Source of the DNA: CAZIVP01 sp964542915
GTDB lineage: Bacteria; Calditrichota; Calditrichia; Calditrichales; Calditrichaceae
Assembly (NCBI GenBank): GCA_964542915.1
Contig: CAZIVP010000016.1
Span: 22,818-86,817 of the forward strand
Direction: 5' to 3'
Length of the DNA stretch: 64,000 nucleotides
Positions 1 through 8,837 of this stretch are shown piece by piece (within the stretch, counting starts at the first letter, position 1; the number at the start of each line of letters is the position of its first letter). The translations under genes were made by a program, and so were the position numbers. A model generated the notes under the pieces. It made no database searches and was not told where the DNA came from. It worked only from the letters and a program-made list of their open reading frames with translations.

Positions 1-1
1 C

Positions 2-1753
2 ATCGTTTTTTCGCTATCAGTTTCCTTGCTGGTCGCGCTGACGCTGATACCTCTGCTGGCGTCGCGGTTCATTCGGCTGCGGGATAAAATGCGCCGTGAA
101 AAAAGCTTTGTCGCCCGGTTGGATCGCAGCATCGGCGCCGGTTTCGAGCGTCTTCTCAAAGCCTATAAAATCAGTTTGCAGTGGGCTTTGGGACATCGAA
201 AAAGTGTAATATTTTCGGTTTTGTTTCTGTTTGTTCTTTCGATTATTGCGGTGGCCAACATGGGCGGCGAATTTCTCCCGGAGAATGATATGGGCTTTAT
301 TACGATTGCCGTGGATCGTTCACCGGGCACCAGCCTGGAAGCCATGGAGAAGAGCATGCACCAATTGAATGAAATCATTGAGAAGAATGTACCCGAAGTG
401 GAAAATGTCTATACAAGCTTTGGACAGGGCGAGGGCATTATGGCGCTTTTTTCTTCCAGAGGATCCAGCGAAGGCGACGTCACCATTCGGCTTAAGCCGC
501 TTAGTGAACGCGACCGTGATATTTTTGAAATACAGGAAGCCCTGCGTAAAGAATTCGTTCGATTGCCGGATGTGAATGCGCGCTTCGAAGATCGCGGGAA
601 TACGGCGATTATGGGCGAGCAAACCGATATAAAAATTCAAATATTCGGACACGATCTGAAGGTGGGCGAAGCCCTGGCGAATGATATCCAAAGGGCCGTG
701 CAGGATATCGAAGGCGTAGCCCACGTGGAGACCAGCATTCAGGAAACCGCTCCGGAACTACGGATTGAACTCGATCGTGATCGGATTGCCGACCTGGGTT
801 TGAGTACGGCGCAGGTGGGTCAATTGGTCAGTACAAGCGTTTTGGGGGATGTGGCGACCCGTTTCCGGGAAGGCGGCGATGAGTATGATATCCGCGTTCA
901 ATTGCAGGAAAACGAACGCCGAAGCAAGGAAGATATCGAAAACATTTTGGTGATGACGCCCATCGGAAAACAGGTTCCCTTGCGGGCTGTCGCCGATGTT
1001 CAATATTCCATCGCTCCCAAAGAAATTGAGCGCGAAGATCAGGAGCGCATGGTGAGCGTCGATATTAACATTGCCGGTCGTGATTTACGCAGCGTTACCG
1101 CCGATGTTGAAGATGCGGTGGCGGGCGTGGCCGTACCCAACGATTTTCGCGTTGAATTGGGCGGTATGGCGGAAGAACAGCAAACCTCGTTTCTGTATTT
1201 GGCGGTTGCCATGCTCGTCGCCGTCCTTCTTACCTATATGGTGATGGCATCACAGTTTGAATCCCTGTTGGATCCGTTTATCATTCTGTTTACGGTGCCG
1301 CTGTCGTTTATCGGCGTGGCGCTGGCATTGTTCATTACGGCTACGCCGCTGAGCGTTATGGCGTTAGTCGGGATTGTGATGCTGGTTGGTATCGTGGTTA
1401 ACAACGGTATTGTTATGGTCGATTATATGAATCAACTGCGCAATCGAGGCATGGAGTTGATCGAGGCGATCATCGAAGGCGGTCTGGTGCGTATGCGGCC
1501 CGTACTTATGACGGCGGTTACCACGATCCTGGCAATGTTTCCTCTGGCGCTCGGCCTGGGTGAAAGCGGCGAAAGCTGGGCGCCGATGGCGCGTTCCGTG
1601 ATGGGCGGACTGACCGTCGCCACGGCTTTAACGCTGTACGTGGTGCCCGTCATTTATGCGGTTGCCGAAACGGCTACGGCAAAAATAAAAGCCAGGTGGA
1701 CGGCGCGAATGGCAAAAAAATACGGAGATGGACTGGCGCCCGGGCAAAGCTAA
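2..1753 (+). CDS. RND efflux pump inner-membrane permease, HAE1 type (5' end outside window)
   Basis: This is the C-terminal half of a proton-driven RND exporter of the hydrophobe/amphiphile efflux-1 family, the inner-membrane subunit of a tripartite drug or lipophile efflux pump. The frame is open at the window edge, so the N-terminal half with the first membrane bundle is missing. Visible are the end of one bundle (SLLVALTLIPLLASRF), a second bundle starting near codon 60, a periplasmic porter domain beginning at the GGEFLPENDMGF motif, and a final set of about five helices with the family hallmark VVNNGIVMVDY. The tail after the last helix is short and basic, as usual. No membrane-fusion or TolC partner is visible downstream, where a strong terminator follows, so any partners would lie upstream. 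Family assignment is firm; the substrate cannot be told. Confidence 0.93.
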   Translation: MVFSLSVSLLVALTLIPLLASRFIRLRDKMRREKSFVARLDRSIGAGFERLLKAYKISLQWALGHRKSVIFSVLFLFVLSIIAVANMGGEFLPENDMGFITIAVDRSPGTSLEAMEKSMHQLNEIIEKNVPEVENVYTSFGQGEGIMALFSSRGSSEGDVTIRLKPLSERDRDIFEIQEALRKEFVRLPDVNARFEDRGNTAIMGEQTDIKIQIFGHDLKVGEALANDIQRAVQDIEGVAHVETSIQETAPELRIELDRDRIADLGLSTAQVGQLVSTSVLGDVATRFREGGDEYDIRVQLQENERRSKEDIENILVMTPIGKQVPLRAVADVQYSIAPKEIEREDQERMVSVDINIAGRDLRSVTADVEDAVAGVAVPNDFRVELGGMAEEQQTSFLYLAVAMLVAVLLTYMVMASQFESLLDPFIILFTVPLSFIGVALALFITATPLSVMALVGIVMLVGIVVNNGIVMVDYMNQLRNRGMELIEAIIEGGLVRMRPVLMTAVTTILAMFPLALGLGESGESWAPMARSVMGGLTVATALTLYVVPVIYAVAETATAKIKARWTARMAKKYGDGLAPGQS

Positions 1754-1786
1754 AGATAAATAACCCGAAATGATACGTAAGCCTTT

Positions 1787-1827
1787 AAATCCCGTCTGCC
1801 GCTTGCTGGCAAGGCGGGATTTTTTTA
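1787..1827 (+). terminator. Rho-independent terminator after the RND gene
   Basis: The arms AAATCCCG and CGGGATTT form the stem base, with partly paired TCTGCC/GGCAAGG above, followed by six to seven T. It lies about 35 nt after the RND stop codon. Confidence 0.8.
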
Positions 1828-2087
1828 ATGAATCCGACGCTCCACCATAAATATGGAAATATGTAATAAACGCAAGGCATACGTACCCTCTCTGTGGCTC
1901 GTTCCAACAAATTGGAGTTCGGCGCCGGGAGAGACGCTTCTATCCATATCGTTTTCCCGCTAGAACCTGCGAGTGGATCGATCATCGCTTGATCGAACTC
2001 AACATAACATGATGCGGGGCTTAAGTGTAATCATTCTTAAAATGGCGAACAAACGCTAACATTGGAAGCGCCGCTCTTGCTGATAGG
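1828..2087. other. Intergenic stretch without a convincing gene
   Basis: Together with the terminator this makes a 334-base gap between convergent genes. The only structure I see is an inverted repeat, TCGATCA-5 nt-TGATCGA at 1978-1996, with no T-run on either strand. No open frame here has a ribosome site or a protein-like composition. Confidence 0.5.
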
Positions 2088-2657
2088 TCAGGCCACGGAA
2101 TTGCGAATCGTCTCCAAACAATCGGGGCAAATACCGTGTGATACCTTGGGAAGTTTTGTTTGTTCAAACAGTTGTAGCCGATCGGCGGCTTCTTCCAGCG
2201 GCAACCATTCATTTTTAGACACCGCGACATTTTTACACCAGCCGCACATGGTAATGATGCCCACGGCTGAATCCTCGCCGCCGCTGATCAACGGTTGCGG
2301 ATCCCTTGCCTCCGAACGGTTAACTGAAGTGCTGAGCTGAATGCCGCCGTCCGGCAGGGCGCTTAACTTCATTTGCATAAAGCGCCGGCAGCCGGGCGAA
2401 TCGCAGCGAAAGGTGATGTTACGATTTTGACCGTCTTCACGAACGGAATTAAATAATAATTCATAAAAATATACCGTTTCGTCATTCGTGATGAACGACC
2501 AGATGGGCTTACCCAAAACGTTGTCTCGCCGCACTGCTTGCCCCTCGTTTTCGTGGGCGAATATATCCCACTCCTTATCAAGCTCGACAAAATGATCGTT
2601 ACGGTCTAATGTATAAATCAGCCCGCCCTTATTCTTTGCCCGGGTTTTACAGCTCAT
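2088..2657 (-). CDS. PAS-like sensor protein with C-terminal CxxC zinc-ribbon
   Basis: This is a small cytoplasmic protein of 189 residues. Residues about 10-115 look like a PAS-type sensory domain: LIYTLDRNDHFVELDKEWD, then a GKPIWSF segment and a strand-rich second half. The C-terminal part holds two CxxC pairs, C138/C141 (CGWC) and C177/C180 (GICPDC), spaced like a treble-clef or zinc-ribbon metal site. There is no kinase, GGDEF, HTH or other output domain, so it may act by protein contact. The CGWC...GICPDC ending is one I associate with PAS-containing regulators of uncertain function. The start is an ATG behind a purine-rich GGGGGAGGGAG site. It is transcribed away from the ferritin-like gene across an AT-rich region. 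Fold call moderately sure; function unknown. Confidence 0.7.
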   Translation of the reverse strand: MSCKTRAKNKGGLIYTLDRNDHFVELDKEWDIFAHENEGQAVRRDNVLGKPIWSFITNDETVYFYELLFNSVREDGQNRNITFRCDSPGCRRFMQMKLSALPDGGIQLSTSVNRSEARDPQPLISGGEDSAVGIITMCGWCKNVAVSKNEWLPLEEAADRLQLFEQTKLPKVSHGICPDCLETIRNSVA

Positions 2658-2878
2658 ACTCCCTCCCCCTTAAATTTAGAAACATTGGATGCCGCCCGAA
2701 TCAAACGCTGGATTTTACTGCGCCTCATAATTGTGATAAAATTTGATTTCGATTATTATCGGTTCGATGTCTAGAAGCGTTAATTCTTTTATGACGGGAT
2801 TGCACGGATGCGTTACCGTATTTATTTTTTGTCTTCTTCATTTTCGTTTGTACTTTCTAATATTATTATTGAGGTTAG

Positions 2879-2890
2879 ATCGTATACGAT
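2879..2890. promoter_or_regulatory. 12-bp palindrome upstream of the ferritin-like gene
   Basis: ATCGTATACGAT is a perfect palindrome ending 38 nt before the ferritin-like start codon, in an AT-rich region between divergent genes. Its position fits an operator near the promoter. It does not match the textbook Fur or PerR boxes. Confidence 0.3.
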
Positions 2891-2928
2891 AACAATTATT
2901 AAAAGCACTTTCAAGAGAAGGAGGATTT

Positions 2929-3354
2929 ATGGATAAGGAAACATTAATCAAGCATTTGAACGAAGATTTAGCCGGTGAACTTTCGGCCATCATCCAGTAT
3001 ATCACCTATGCCGCCAAAGTGAACGGTCCTTACCGCCCGCAATTGTCGCAGTTTTTTCTGAACGAGGTGACCGATGAACAAATGCACGCCCAGTATCTGG
3101 CCAATAAAATCGTGGCTTTAGGCGGCGAACCGACCACGAAGCCGCGTCCGGTGCCGCCTGCGGCGAATAACAAAGAGATGGTACAGGCCGTACTCGAGGC
3201 GGAATTACAAGCAGTTAAGGATTATACGCAACGCGCCAAAGAAGCGGAAGAATTTGGCGATAAAGGTCTCGCGGTTCAACTGGAAGATATGGTCCGTGAT
3301 GAAAGCGGCCATTCCGAGGAGACGGAACGGATTCTAAAAGACTGGCCGTTATAA
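2929..3354 (+). CDS. Ferritin-like diiron protein (bacterioferritin/Dps-like)
   Basis: A 141-residue four-helix-bundle protein of the ferritin-like superfamily, expected to bind a diiron centre and act in iron storage or peroxide/oxygen detoxification. The ligand pattern is complete: E17 on helix 1, E50xxH53 (EQMH) on helix 2, E92 on helix 3 and E125xxH128 (ESGH) on helix 4. A proline-rich crossover (KPRPVPPAANN) joins helices 2 and 3. It is shorter than classical bacterioferritin and lacks an obvious haem methionine, closer to the small stand-alone ferritin-like proteins of anaerobes. The start has a strong ribosome site, GAAGGAGG, 5 nt upstream. It is monocistronic, flanked by a long leader with a 12-bp palindrome and a strong terminator. 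Whether it forms a cage is not visible from sequence. Confidence 0.88.
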   Translation: MDKETLIKHLNEDLAGELSAIIQYITYAAKVNGPYRPQLSQFFLNEVTDEQMHAQYLANKIVALGGEPTTKPRPVPPAANNKEMVQAVLEAELQAVKDYTQRAKEAEEFGDKGLAVQLEDMVRDESGHSEETERILKDWPL

Positions 3355-3366
3355 CCTTGATATTCG

Positions 3367-3401
3367 AAGGCGGTGCTGTTATGGCAACCGCCTTTTTTTT
3401 T
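3367..3401 (+). terminator. Rho-independent terminator of the ferritin-like gene
   Basis: AAGGCGGT pairs with ACCGCCTT around a 12-nt loop and is followed by about nine T, 13 nt after the stop codon. Confidence 0.9.
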
Positions 3402-3564
3402 CAGGACCTCCCGGCCCAAGCATCGATAGTTTTATAAAAACGTGATACGAGTGTGAAGAATTTTTTGTTCGCTATGGAACAAAAACGAGCCTATTATGCG
3501 TAACTTATAGTTAAAATTTTTATCCAATGTTGATAAATGCCCGACAATGATCAAGGAGGTTATA

Positions 3565-5790
3565 GTGCAGCAAGTTGCACCCGTTCGTATATTTTTTCCG
3601 ATGAAAGCGTTTGTTCGCCTGCATATTGTTTTAATGCTGGTTGTGCTGTTTTTCAGCCAGTCAACAAATCTGTATGCTCAACTCCAAACAGAATCCCATG
3701 TTCAGACGGAATTAATTTCGGAAGTGACATCCGTAAAACCCGGCCAAGCGTTCTGGGTTGCGGTCGGCATGAACATGGATGAGCACTGGCACACCTACTG
3801 GCGTAATCCCGGCGACTCGGGGCTGAAAACCGAAATCGAATGGCAGTTGCCGGAGGGATTCCGGGCGGGACCGATCCGCTGGCCCTATCCCGAGCGCATT
3901 GAGGAGCCGCCGCTGACCACGTTTGGTTATAAAGACGAAATTTATCTCTTAACGGCGATCACGCCTCCCGCCGATTTCGAAACGGGTGAAGAGGTAACCA
4001 TCAGGGCGGATGTCAGTTGGCTCGAATGCGCCGAAGTCTGCATTCCGGGGGAAAGCACAATGTCGATCACGCTGCCGGTTGAAGATCGCGTACCCAAAGC
4101 GGATGAACGATACGCAGCCTTGTTTGCGGATGCCCGAAGCCGTTTGCCGCTTAAAGACAGCGAATGGCGGTTTTCGGCCTCGCTTCAGGAGAAAAAATTG
4201 CAGCTTTCTGCCCGGCCGCCGGAATGGTTTGAGGGAACCCTGGAGCGGCTTACCTTTTTCCCTTACGAGAATGGCATCATTGATAACACGGCAAAACAGA
4301 ATTTTGAAAAAAAAGATAACAGCTACCGATTAACCGTTCCGCTGAAATCCATCAGCGATGTTCAATTGGATTCCATCGCCGGCGTTTTGGTTACCGAAAA
4401 CGGCTGGCGGGGACCCGGCTCCGAAAAGGCGGTCGAGATTATTACGCCGGTGAGCGAAACGCTTGCTGCGACCTCAACTGCCAAAGAGTCGCGCTTAAAT
4501 AGTATTTGGCTGGCGATCTTATTCTCCTTCCTTGGTGGTATTATTCTTAATTTAATGCCGTGCGTGCTGCCGGTCTTATCTATTAAAATTATGGGGTTTG
4601 TTAACCAGGCCAATGAAGGCGAACATAAATCGTGGCAACACGGCCTCGTGTTTATGCTGGGCGTACTGGCCTCTTTCTGGGTTCTGGCCGGTATTCTGCT
4701 CATACTCCGCGCCGGCGGGGAGCAACTCGGCTGGGGTTTTCAGTTACAATCGCCGCCATTTCTGATTATATTGTCTGCTTTTATGTTTCTCTTCGGCCTC
4801 AGTTTATTTGGCGTCTTCGAAATCGGTACCTCTCTGACAACGGTGGAAGGGAAAACCCGGAAGACTTCGGGCTGGATGGGTTCGTTCGTCAGCGGCGTAA
4901 CGGCCACGATTGTCGCAACGCCATGTACCGCGCCTTTTATGGGCTCGGCGCTGGGATTCGCACTGACACAACCGCCGTGGGTCTCTCTGATGGTTTTCAC
5001 CTTTTTAGGATTGGGAATGGCCGCGCCGTTTGTTCTGCTATCCTCTGTCCCGGCGCTTCTGAGGTTTGTCCCAAAACCGGGACGATGGATGGAGTCTCTC
5101 AAACAATTTATGGGATTCCTGTTAGTTGGCACGGTCATCTGGCTTTTATGGGTCCTGGGCATTCAGGCCGGTTCCAACGCCATCATTTTAGTGTTATTCG
5201 CGTTGGTTTTAACAGGAATCGGAGCATGGATTTACGGCCGATGGGGGCATCTGGCCATGCCGAAACGTACGCGACTCATTGCATCACTGCTGGCTTTTAT
5301 TCTGGTAATTGGTAGTAATGGATTTGCGCTGACTGCGGTTGATGAATACGCCGTAAGCCCCGCGCAACAAACGGCATCCAGAGGTTCCGGCATCGATTGG
5401 CAGCCTTTTTCCCGGGATAAGGTCCAGGAGCTTGTCAATCAGGGCAAACCGGTTTTTATCGATTTCACCGCTGCGTGGTGCCTGAGTTGCCAGGTTAATG
5501 AACGGGTGGCGTTCGGCTCCGAAAAAGTTCAGAAAAAATTTGAGGAACTGAACATAACAGCTTTGAAGGCCGACTGGACATCCCGCGATGAGCGTATAAC
5601 CAAAGCGCTGGCTGAATTCGGACGCAACAGCGTACCCCTGTATGTGCTGTATAACGGCCGGTCCGACGCCGAGCCGCAAATTTTACCTGAGATCATTACG
5701 CCGGGAATAATTCTTGAGGCATTGGAGTCTGTAAACGCTGAGAATCGACAGGCATTAAAGACAGCGGAACACGAAACCGTAAACAATTGA
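3565..5790 (+). CDS. Thiol:disulfide interchange reductase, DsbD/ScsB family
   Basis: This membrane protein passes electrons from cytoplasmic thioredoxin to periplasmic disulfide-containing proteins. The GTG start is chosen because AAGGAGG lies 5 nt before it; an ATG six codons earlier has no ribosome site, and another ATG 12 codons on would also give a good signal peptide. Order: signal peptide (about 1-38); periplasmic beta domain with C155/C159 (CAEVC); transmembrane DsbD core (about 310-600) with the cysteine motifs MPCVLPV (C333) and TPCTAP (C454); and a C-terminal periplasmic thioredoxin domain with WCLSC (C639/C642). All three redox centres are therefore present. At about 741 residues the length fits the long DsbD/ScsB form. 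The secreted redoxin 41 nt downstream is a likely electron acceptor. Confidence 0.9.
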   Translation: MQQVAPVRIFFPMKAFVRLHIVLMLVVLFFSQSTNLYAQLQTESHVQTELISEVTSVKPGQAFWVAVGMNMDEHWHTYWRNPGDSGLKTEIEWQLPEGFRAGPIRWPYPERIEEPPLTTFGYKDEIYLLTAITPPADFETGEEVTIRADVSWLECAEVCIPGESTMSITLPVEDRVPKADERYAALFADARSRLPLKDSEWRFSASLQEKKLQLSARPPEWFEGTLERLTFFPYENGIIDNTAKQNFEKKDNSYRLTVPLKSISDVQLDSIAGVLVTENGWRGPGSEKAVEIITPVSETLAATSTAKESRLNSIWLAILFSFLGGIILNLMPCVLPVLSIKIMGFVNQANEGEHKSWQHGLVFMLGVLASFWVLAGILLILRAGGEQLGWGFQLQSPPFLIILSAFMFLFGLSLFGVFEIGTSLTTVEGKTRKTSGWMGSFVSGVTATIVATPCTAPFMGSALGFALTQPPWVSLMVFTFLGLGMAAPFVLLSSVPALLRFVPKPGRWMESLKQFMGFLLVGTVIWLLWVLGIQAGSNAIILVLFALVLTGIGAWIYGRWGHLAMPKRTRLIASLLAFILVIGSNGFALTAVDEYAVSPAQQTASRGSGIDWQPFSRDKVQELVNQGKPVFIDFTAAWCLSCQVNERVAFGSEKVQKKFEELNITALKADWTSRDERITKALAEFGRNSVPLYVLYNGRSDAEPQILPEIITPGIILEALESVNAENRQALKTAEHETVNN

Positions 5791-5831
5791 ATCCGATATA
5801 AAGTTAAACATTCAAACAAGGGGGAGGCATC

Positions 5832-6446
5832 ATGAATAAGCCATTTCGTTTAAGTATACTTCTGTTTGTACTCATTTTGGCCGTCGCTGTCTGGGCTGGC
5901 GATTCGGCCGTCCTTTCGGAAAAGGCGCCGGATTTTAAGCTCAAAGATACCAAAGGCGATACACATCAACTTTCGGATTACGAAGGTAAATACGTGGTTT
6001 TGGAATGGATTAACTTCGGTTGTCCGTTCGTAAAAAAACACTACAAGAGCGGTAACATGCAAGAACTGCAGAAAAAATATACAGGGAAAGATGTAGTCTG
6101 GCTTACAATATGCTCTTCGGCGCCCGGAAAGCAGGGTTACCATAAAGCGGACGAGATAAATGACTTGATGAAAGAGAAGAACATGGCCAGTACCGCCTAT
6201 CTCATTGATGAAGATGGTAACGTCGGTAAAATGTATGGCGCCAAAACCACGCCGCATATGTATATCATTAATCCCGAAGGCGTTCTGGTTTACGCCGGAG
6301 CGATCGACGACAAGCCTTCCACTGATTTGGATGATGTTAAAACTGCAAATAATTACGTGAGTACCATCCTGAACAAAGCGCTGAACGGCGAAGATTTTGA
6401 ACACAAATCCACCACGCCATACGGTTGTTCCGTTAAATATGAATAA
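5832..6446 (+). CDS. Secreted redoxin (AhpC/TSA or TlpA-like thioredoxin fold)
   Basis: A 204-residue exported thioredoxin-fold protein with a signal peptide of about 22 residues ending near VWAG. The mature part starts with the redoxin signature KAPDFKLKDTKGDTHQLSDY and carries the active-site segment NFGCPFVKKHY. This has one cysteine (C64), where thioredoxins have CxxC and peroxiredoxins have a TxxC peroxidatic site. Further cysteines sit in LTICSSAPG and near the C-terminus (YGCSVKYE), so a resolving disulfide is possible. The cis-proline region TTPHMYIINPEG is intact. It follows the DsbD gene closely, behind a GGGGGAGG ribosome site, and ends in a strong terminator, so the two genes likely form one transcript and one redox pathway. 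Peroxidase or reductase activity cannot be decided from sequence. Confidence 0.85.
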   Translation: MNKPFRLSILLFVLILAVAVWAGDSAVLSEKAPDFKLKDTKGDTHQLSDYEGKYVVLEWINFGCPFVKKHYKSGNMQELQKKYTGKDVVWLTICSSAPGKQGYHKADEINDLMKEKNMASTAYLIDEDGNVGKMYGAKTTPHMYIINPEGVLVYAGAIDDKPSTDLDDVKTANNYVSTILNKALNGEDFEHKSTTPYGCSVKYE

Positions 6447-6468
6447 ACGGTTTTGTTAATTCGATTTT

Positions 6469-6502
6469 AACCCGTCCGCTCCGAGCAGGACGGGTTTTTT
6501 TG
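6469..6502 (+). terminator. Rho-independent terminator of the dsbD-redoxin unit
   Basis: A nine-base stem, AACCCGTCC with GGACGGGTT, encloses a ten-nt loop and is followed by seven T. Confidence 0.9.
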
Positions 6503-6614
6503 TTTAGAGGCAAAGTATACGCTTTGTTCAGAATTTATTCGGCCCAATTAACGTTACTACATTATAACAACGTATTATCCCGTATGTCATAACCAAACCA
6601 AAATAAGCAAAGGT

Positions 6615-8561
6615 ATGGATCATATACATAGTGGTCAGAATATGGACGCTGATGCAGATGAGATTTTACACGCCTTATTGAAAGGCACGGCCACCGAGAC
6701 CGGGGAACGGTTTTTTTATGTATTGGTGGAACATGTATGTAAAGCATTAAAAACCGACGGCGCCTGGGTAACAGAATATTTTCCCGGAGCACGGCGTTTA
6801 CGCGCACTGGCTTTTTGGTTAGACGGCGCCTTTGTGCCCGATTATGAATACGATATTGCGGGAACACCCTGCGAACCCGTCATCGAAAAAGCACGATTCA
6901 CCCATATTCCTTATAACGTCATTGAACTGTTTCCGCGCGATCCGGATTTGCCCAAAATGAATGCGGTTAGTTACATGGGAGCGCCCTTGCTGGATGCGCG
7001 CGGTAAGCTTCTGGGCCATCTCGCCGTGCTACACCGAAAACCCCTGCCCGAAGTATCGCATGTATCGATGCTGTTTAAGATCTTTGCCGCCCGGGCATCG
7101 GCGGAAATCCAGCGTTTGCGGGCGGAACGCAAAGTCCAAAAACGCGAGCAAAAGCTGACCCGTTTAATTGACAGTGCGATGGATGCCATTATAGAATTGG
7201 ATGATCGCTTTCGCGTAACCCGTATTAATCCGGCGGCTCTTAAGGTCTTTCGTTGTGACGATTCGGAAATTGTCGCACAACATTTTGAATCGTTTTTGAC
7301 GAAACAGAGTTTCTCGAGATTGAAGTCGCTGGTAAACGGTTTAACGAATCGCCCGCAGGGCGAGCAGTGTTTGTGGATAAAGGATGGCTTTAATGCCCGC
7401 AGGTCGGATGGCAGTGAATTTCCCGCCGAAGGCAGCCTCTCCCGTTATGAGATGGATAAAAAGGTATTCTTTACCCTGATTATACGTGATATAAATGAAC
7501 GACTGCAAGCCGAGCGAAAGATTCATGACCTAACCGAACAAACAGCTTATCTCCAACAGGAGATTCGCGAAATGCAAAATTTTGATGAGATCGCAGGACA
7601 AAGTTCGGCGATACAATCGATGTTACGCAAGATCAGGCAAGTGGCGCCTACCGATTCAACAGTACTTATCGAGGGTGAAACCGGCGCCGGCAAAGAACTG
7701 GCGGCGCGCGCTATTCACAGGGCAAGCCTGCGTCATGATAAGCCGTTGATCAAAGTGAATTGTGCAGCGATCCCTGCCCAATTAATGGAAAGCGAATTCT
7801 TCGGTCATGAAAAAGGCGCGTTCACCGGCGCAACCGATAAACGTGAAGGGCGTTTTGCACTGGCCGACGGCGGTACCATCTTCTTGGATGAGATCGCGGA
7901 GCTTCCTCTACAATTGCAGGTAAAGTTACTGCGGGTTCTACAGGAAGAAGAATTTGAACCCGTGGGTAGCTCCCAAACGCGAAAAGTCGATGTACGGGTG
8001 ATTGCCGCAACCAATCGCAACCTCGTAAAGGAAATCGAAAAGGGCAATTTTAGAGAAGATTTGTATTACCGGCTTCATGTCTTTCCGATACATGTCCCGC
8101 CTCTCCGGGAGCGAAAAGGAGATATTTCACTGCTGGCCAAACGTTTTTCAGCCAGGCTGGCCCGAAAGATGGGTAAACCGGAGCCCGAATTAACGGAAGC
8201 CTATTTGAAGAAGCTTGAAGCCTATGAATGGCCCGGCAATGTCAGGGAATTGCAAAATGCGATGGAACGCGCCGTGATAACCTCCAGCGACGACGAACCG
8301 GATGCCCCTATGGCGCTCCCATCTGCGTTCGAATCCAACAGATCCAATGCGTTAAAGCCTTTGGAATTAAAAGATGATGATGTTATCTACACCGTCGATG
8401 AATGGCTTGCCCTGGAGCGACAAAATCTTGAAAAAGCATTACGCAAAAGCGATTGGAAGATTGCCGGTAAAAACGGAGCGGCGAGCTTGCTGGGGATGCC
8501 GCCCACCACACTGAGTTCTAGAATGAAAGCGTTGGGACTAAAACGACCCAACAATCTGTAA
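6615..8561 (+). CDS. Sigma-54-dependent activator with GAF and PAS sensor domains
   Basis: An enhancer-binding protein that uses ATP hydrolysis to open sigma-54 promoters. Order in 648 residues: GAF-like domain (about 30-165), helical linker, PAS domain (about 180-300), coiled linker, AAA+ domain (about 320-555) and a Fis-type HTH at the C-terminus (about 600-645). The AAA+ part has Walker A GETGAGKE, the sigma-54 contact loop GAFTGA, Walker B GGTIFLDEI and the R-finger region FREDLYYRL, so it should be active. There is no receiver domain; small ligands or redox state sensed by GAF/PAS would control it. A probable sigma-54 promoter with three upstream sites lies directly downstream, before the methyltransferase gene, which makes that gene the likely target. 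The start has AAAGG just before ATG; another ATG follows nine codons later. Confidence 0.95.
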   Translation: MDHIHSGQNMDADADEILHALLKGTATETGERFFYVLVEHVCKALKTDGAWVTEYFPGARRLRALAFWLDGAFVPDYEYDIAGTPCEPVIEKARFTHIPYNVIELFPRDPDLPKMNAVSYMGAPLLDARGKLLGHLAVLHRKPLPEVSHVSMLFKIFAARASAEIQRLRAERKVQKREQKLTRLIDSAMDAIIELDDRFRVTRINPAALKVFRCDDSEIVAQHFESFLTKQSFSRLKSLVNGLTNRPQGEQCLWIKDGFNARRSDGSEFPAEGSLSRYEMDKKVFFTLIIRDINERLQAERKIHDLTEQTAYLQQEIREMQNFDEIAGQSSAIQSMLRKIRQVAPTDSTVLIEGETGAGKELAARAIHRASLRHDKPLIKVNCAAIPAQLMESEFFGHEKGAFTGATDKREGRFALADGGTIFLDEIAELPLQLQVKLLRVLQEEEFEPVGSSQTRKVDVRVIAATNRNLVKEIEKGNFREDLYYRLHVFPIHVPPLRERKGDISLLAKRFSARLARKMGKPEPELTEAYLKKLEAYEWPGNVRELQNAMERAVITSSDDEPDAPMALPSAFESNRSNALKPLELKDDDVIYTVDEWLALERQNLEKALRKSDWKIAGKNGAASLLGMPPTTLSSRMKALGLKRPNNL

Positions 8562-8638
8562 ATGCTGTTATTCAAACGCGTTCGTTCAGTGATCATGTAA
8601 ACCTCCTCTTCTTCTTCCTTACCTCGCCGATTTGCATC

Positions 8639-8688
8639 ACGAAATTTGGTGTCCCCTTCACGAAAACTCGTAATTGACGAAATTTCGT
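8639..8688 (+). promoter_or_regulatory. Three related operator-like sites (candidate enhancer/UAS)
   Basis: Three 12-mers share ACGAAA-N4-GT: ACGAAATTTGGT (8639), ACGAAAACTCGT (8660) and ACGAAATTTCGT (8677, a perfect palindrome). Their starts are 21 and 17 bp apart, about 75-120 bp upstream of the -24/-12 element, where enhancer-binding proteins normally bind. I infer that the adjacent activator uses them. Confidence 0.55.
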
Positions 8689-8759
8689 TTGTCTTTTTTT
8701 GATTTGAAAACATTTTATAAATTTAAAAAAAACAATTAATAACGAGGCCGAATTGTTTT

Positions 8760-8776
8760 TGGCACGGTGTCTGCCT
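8760..8776 (+). promoter_or_regulatory. Sigma-54 (-24/-12) promoter of the methyltransferase gene
   Basis: TTGGCACGGTGTCTGCC matches the consensus TGGCACG-N4-TTGCW except for C in place of the first T and for the last base. The invariant GG (8761-8762) and GC (8773-8774) have the required 12-bp offset. Transcription would begin near 8785, leaving a leader of about 50 nt. Confidence 0.65.
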
Positions 8777-8837
8777 ATTGGAGCCGCGGGCGCCCATAGA
8801 GAATTCATTTAACAAATACAACAGAAAGGAGTGTATG

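Noticed and set aside
5126..5142. TGGCACGGTCATCTGG resembling a sigma-54 promoter
   Set aside because: Inside the dsbD coding region, and the downstream element has TG rather than GC at the required 12-bp offset.
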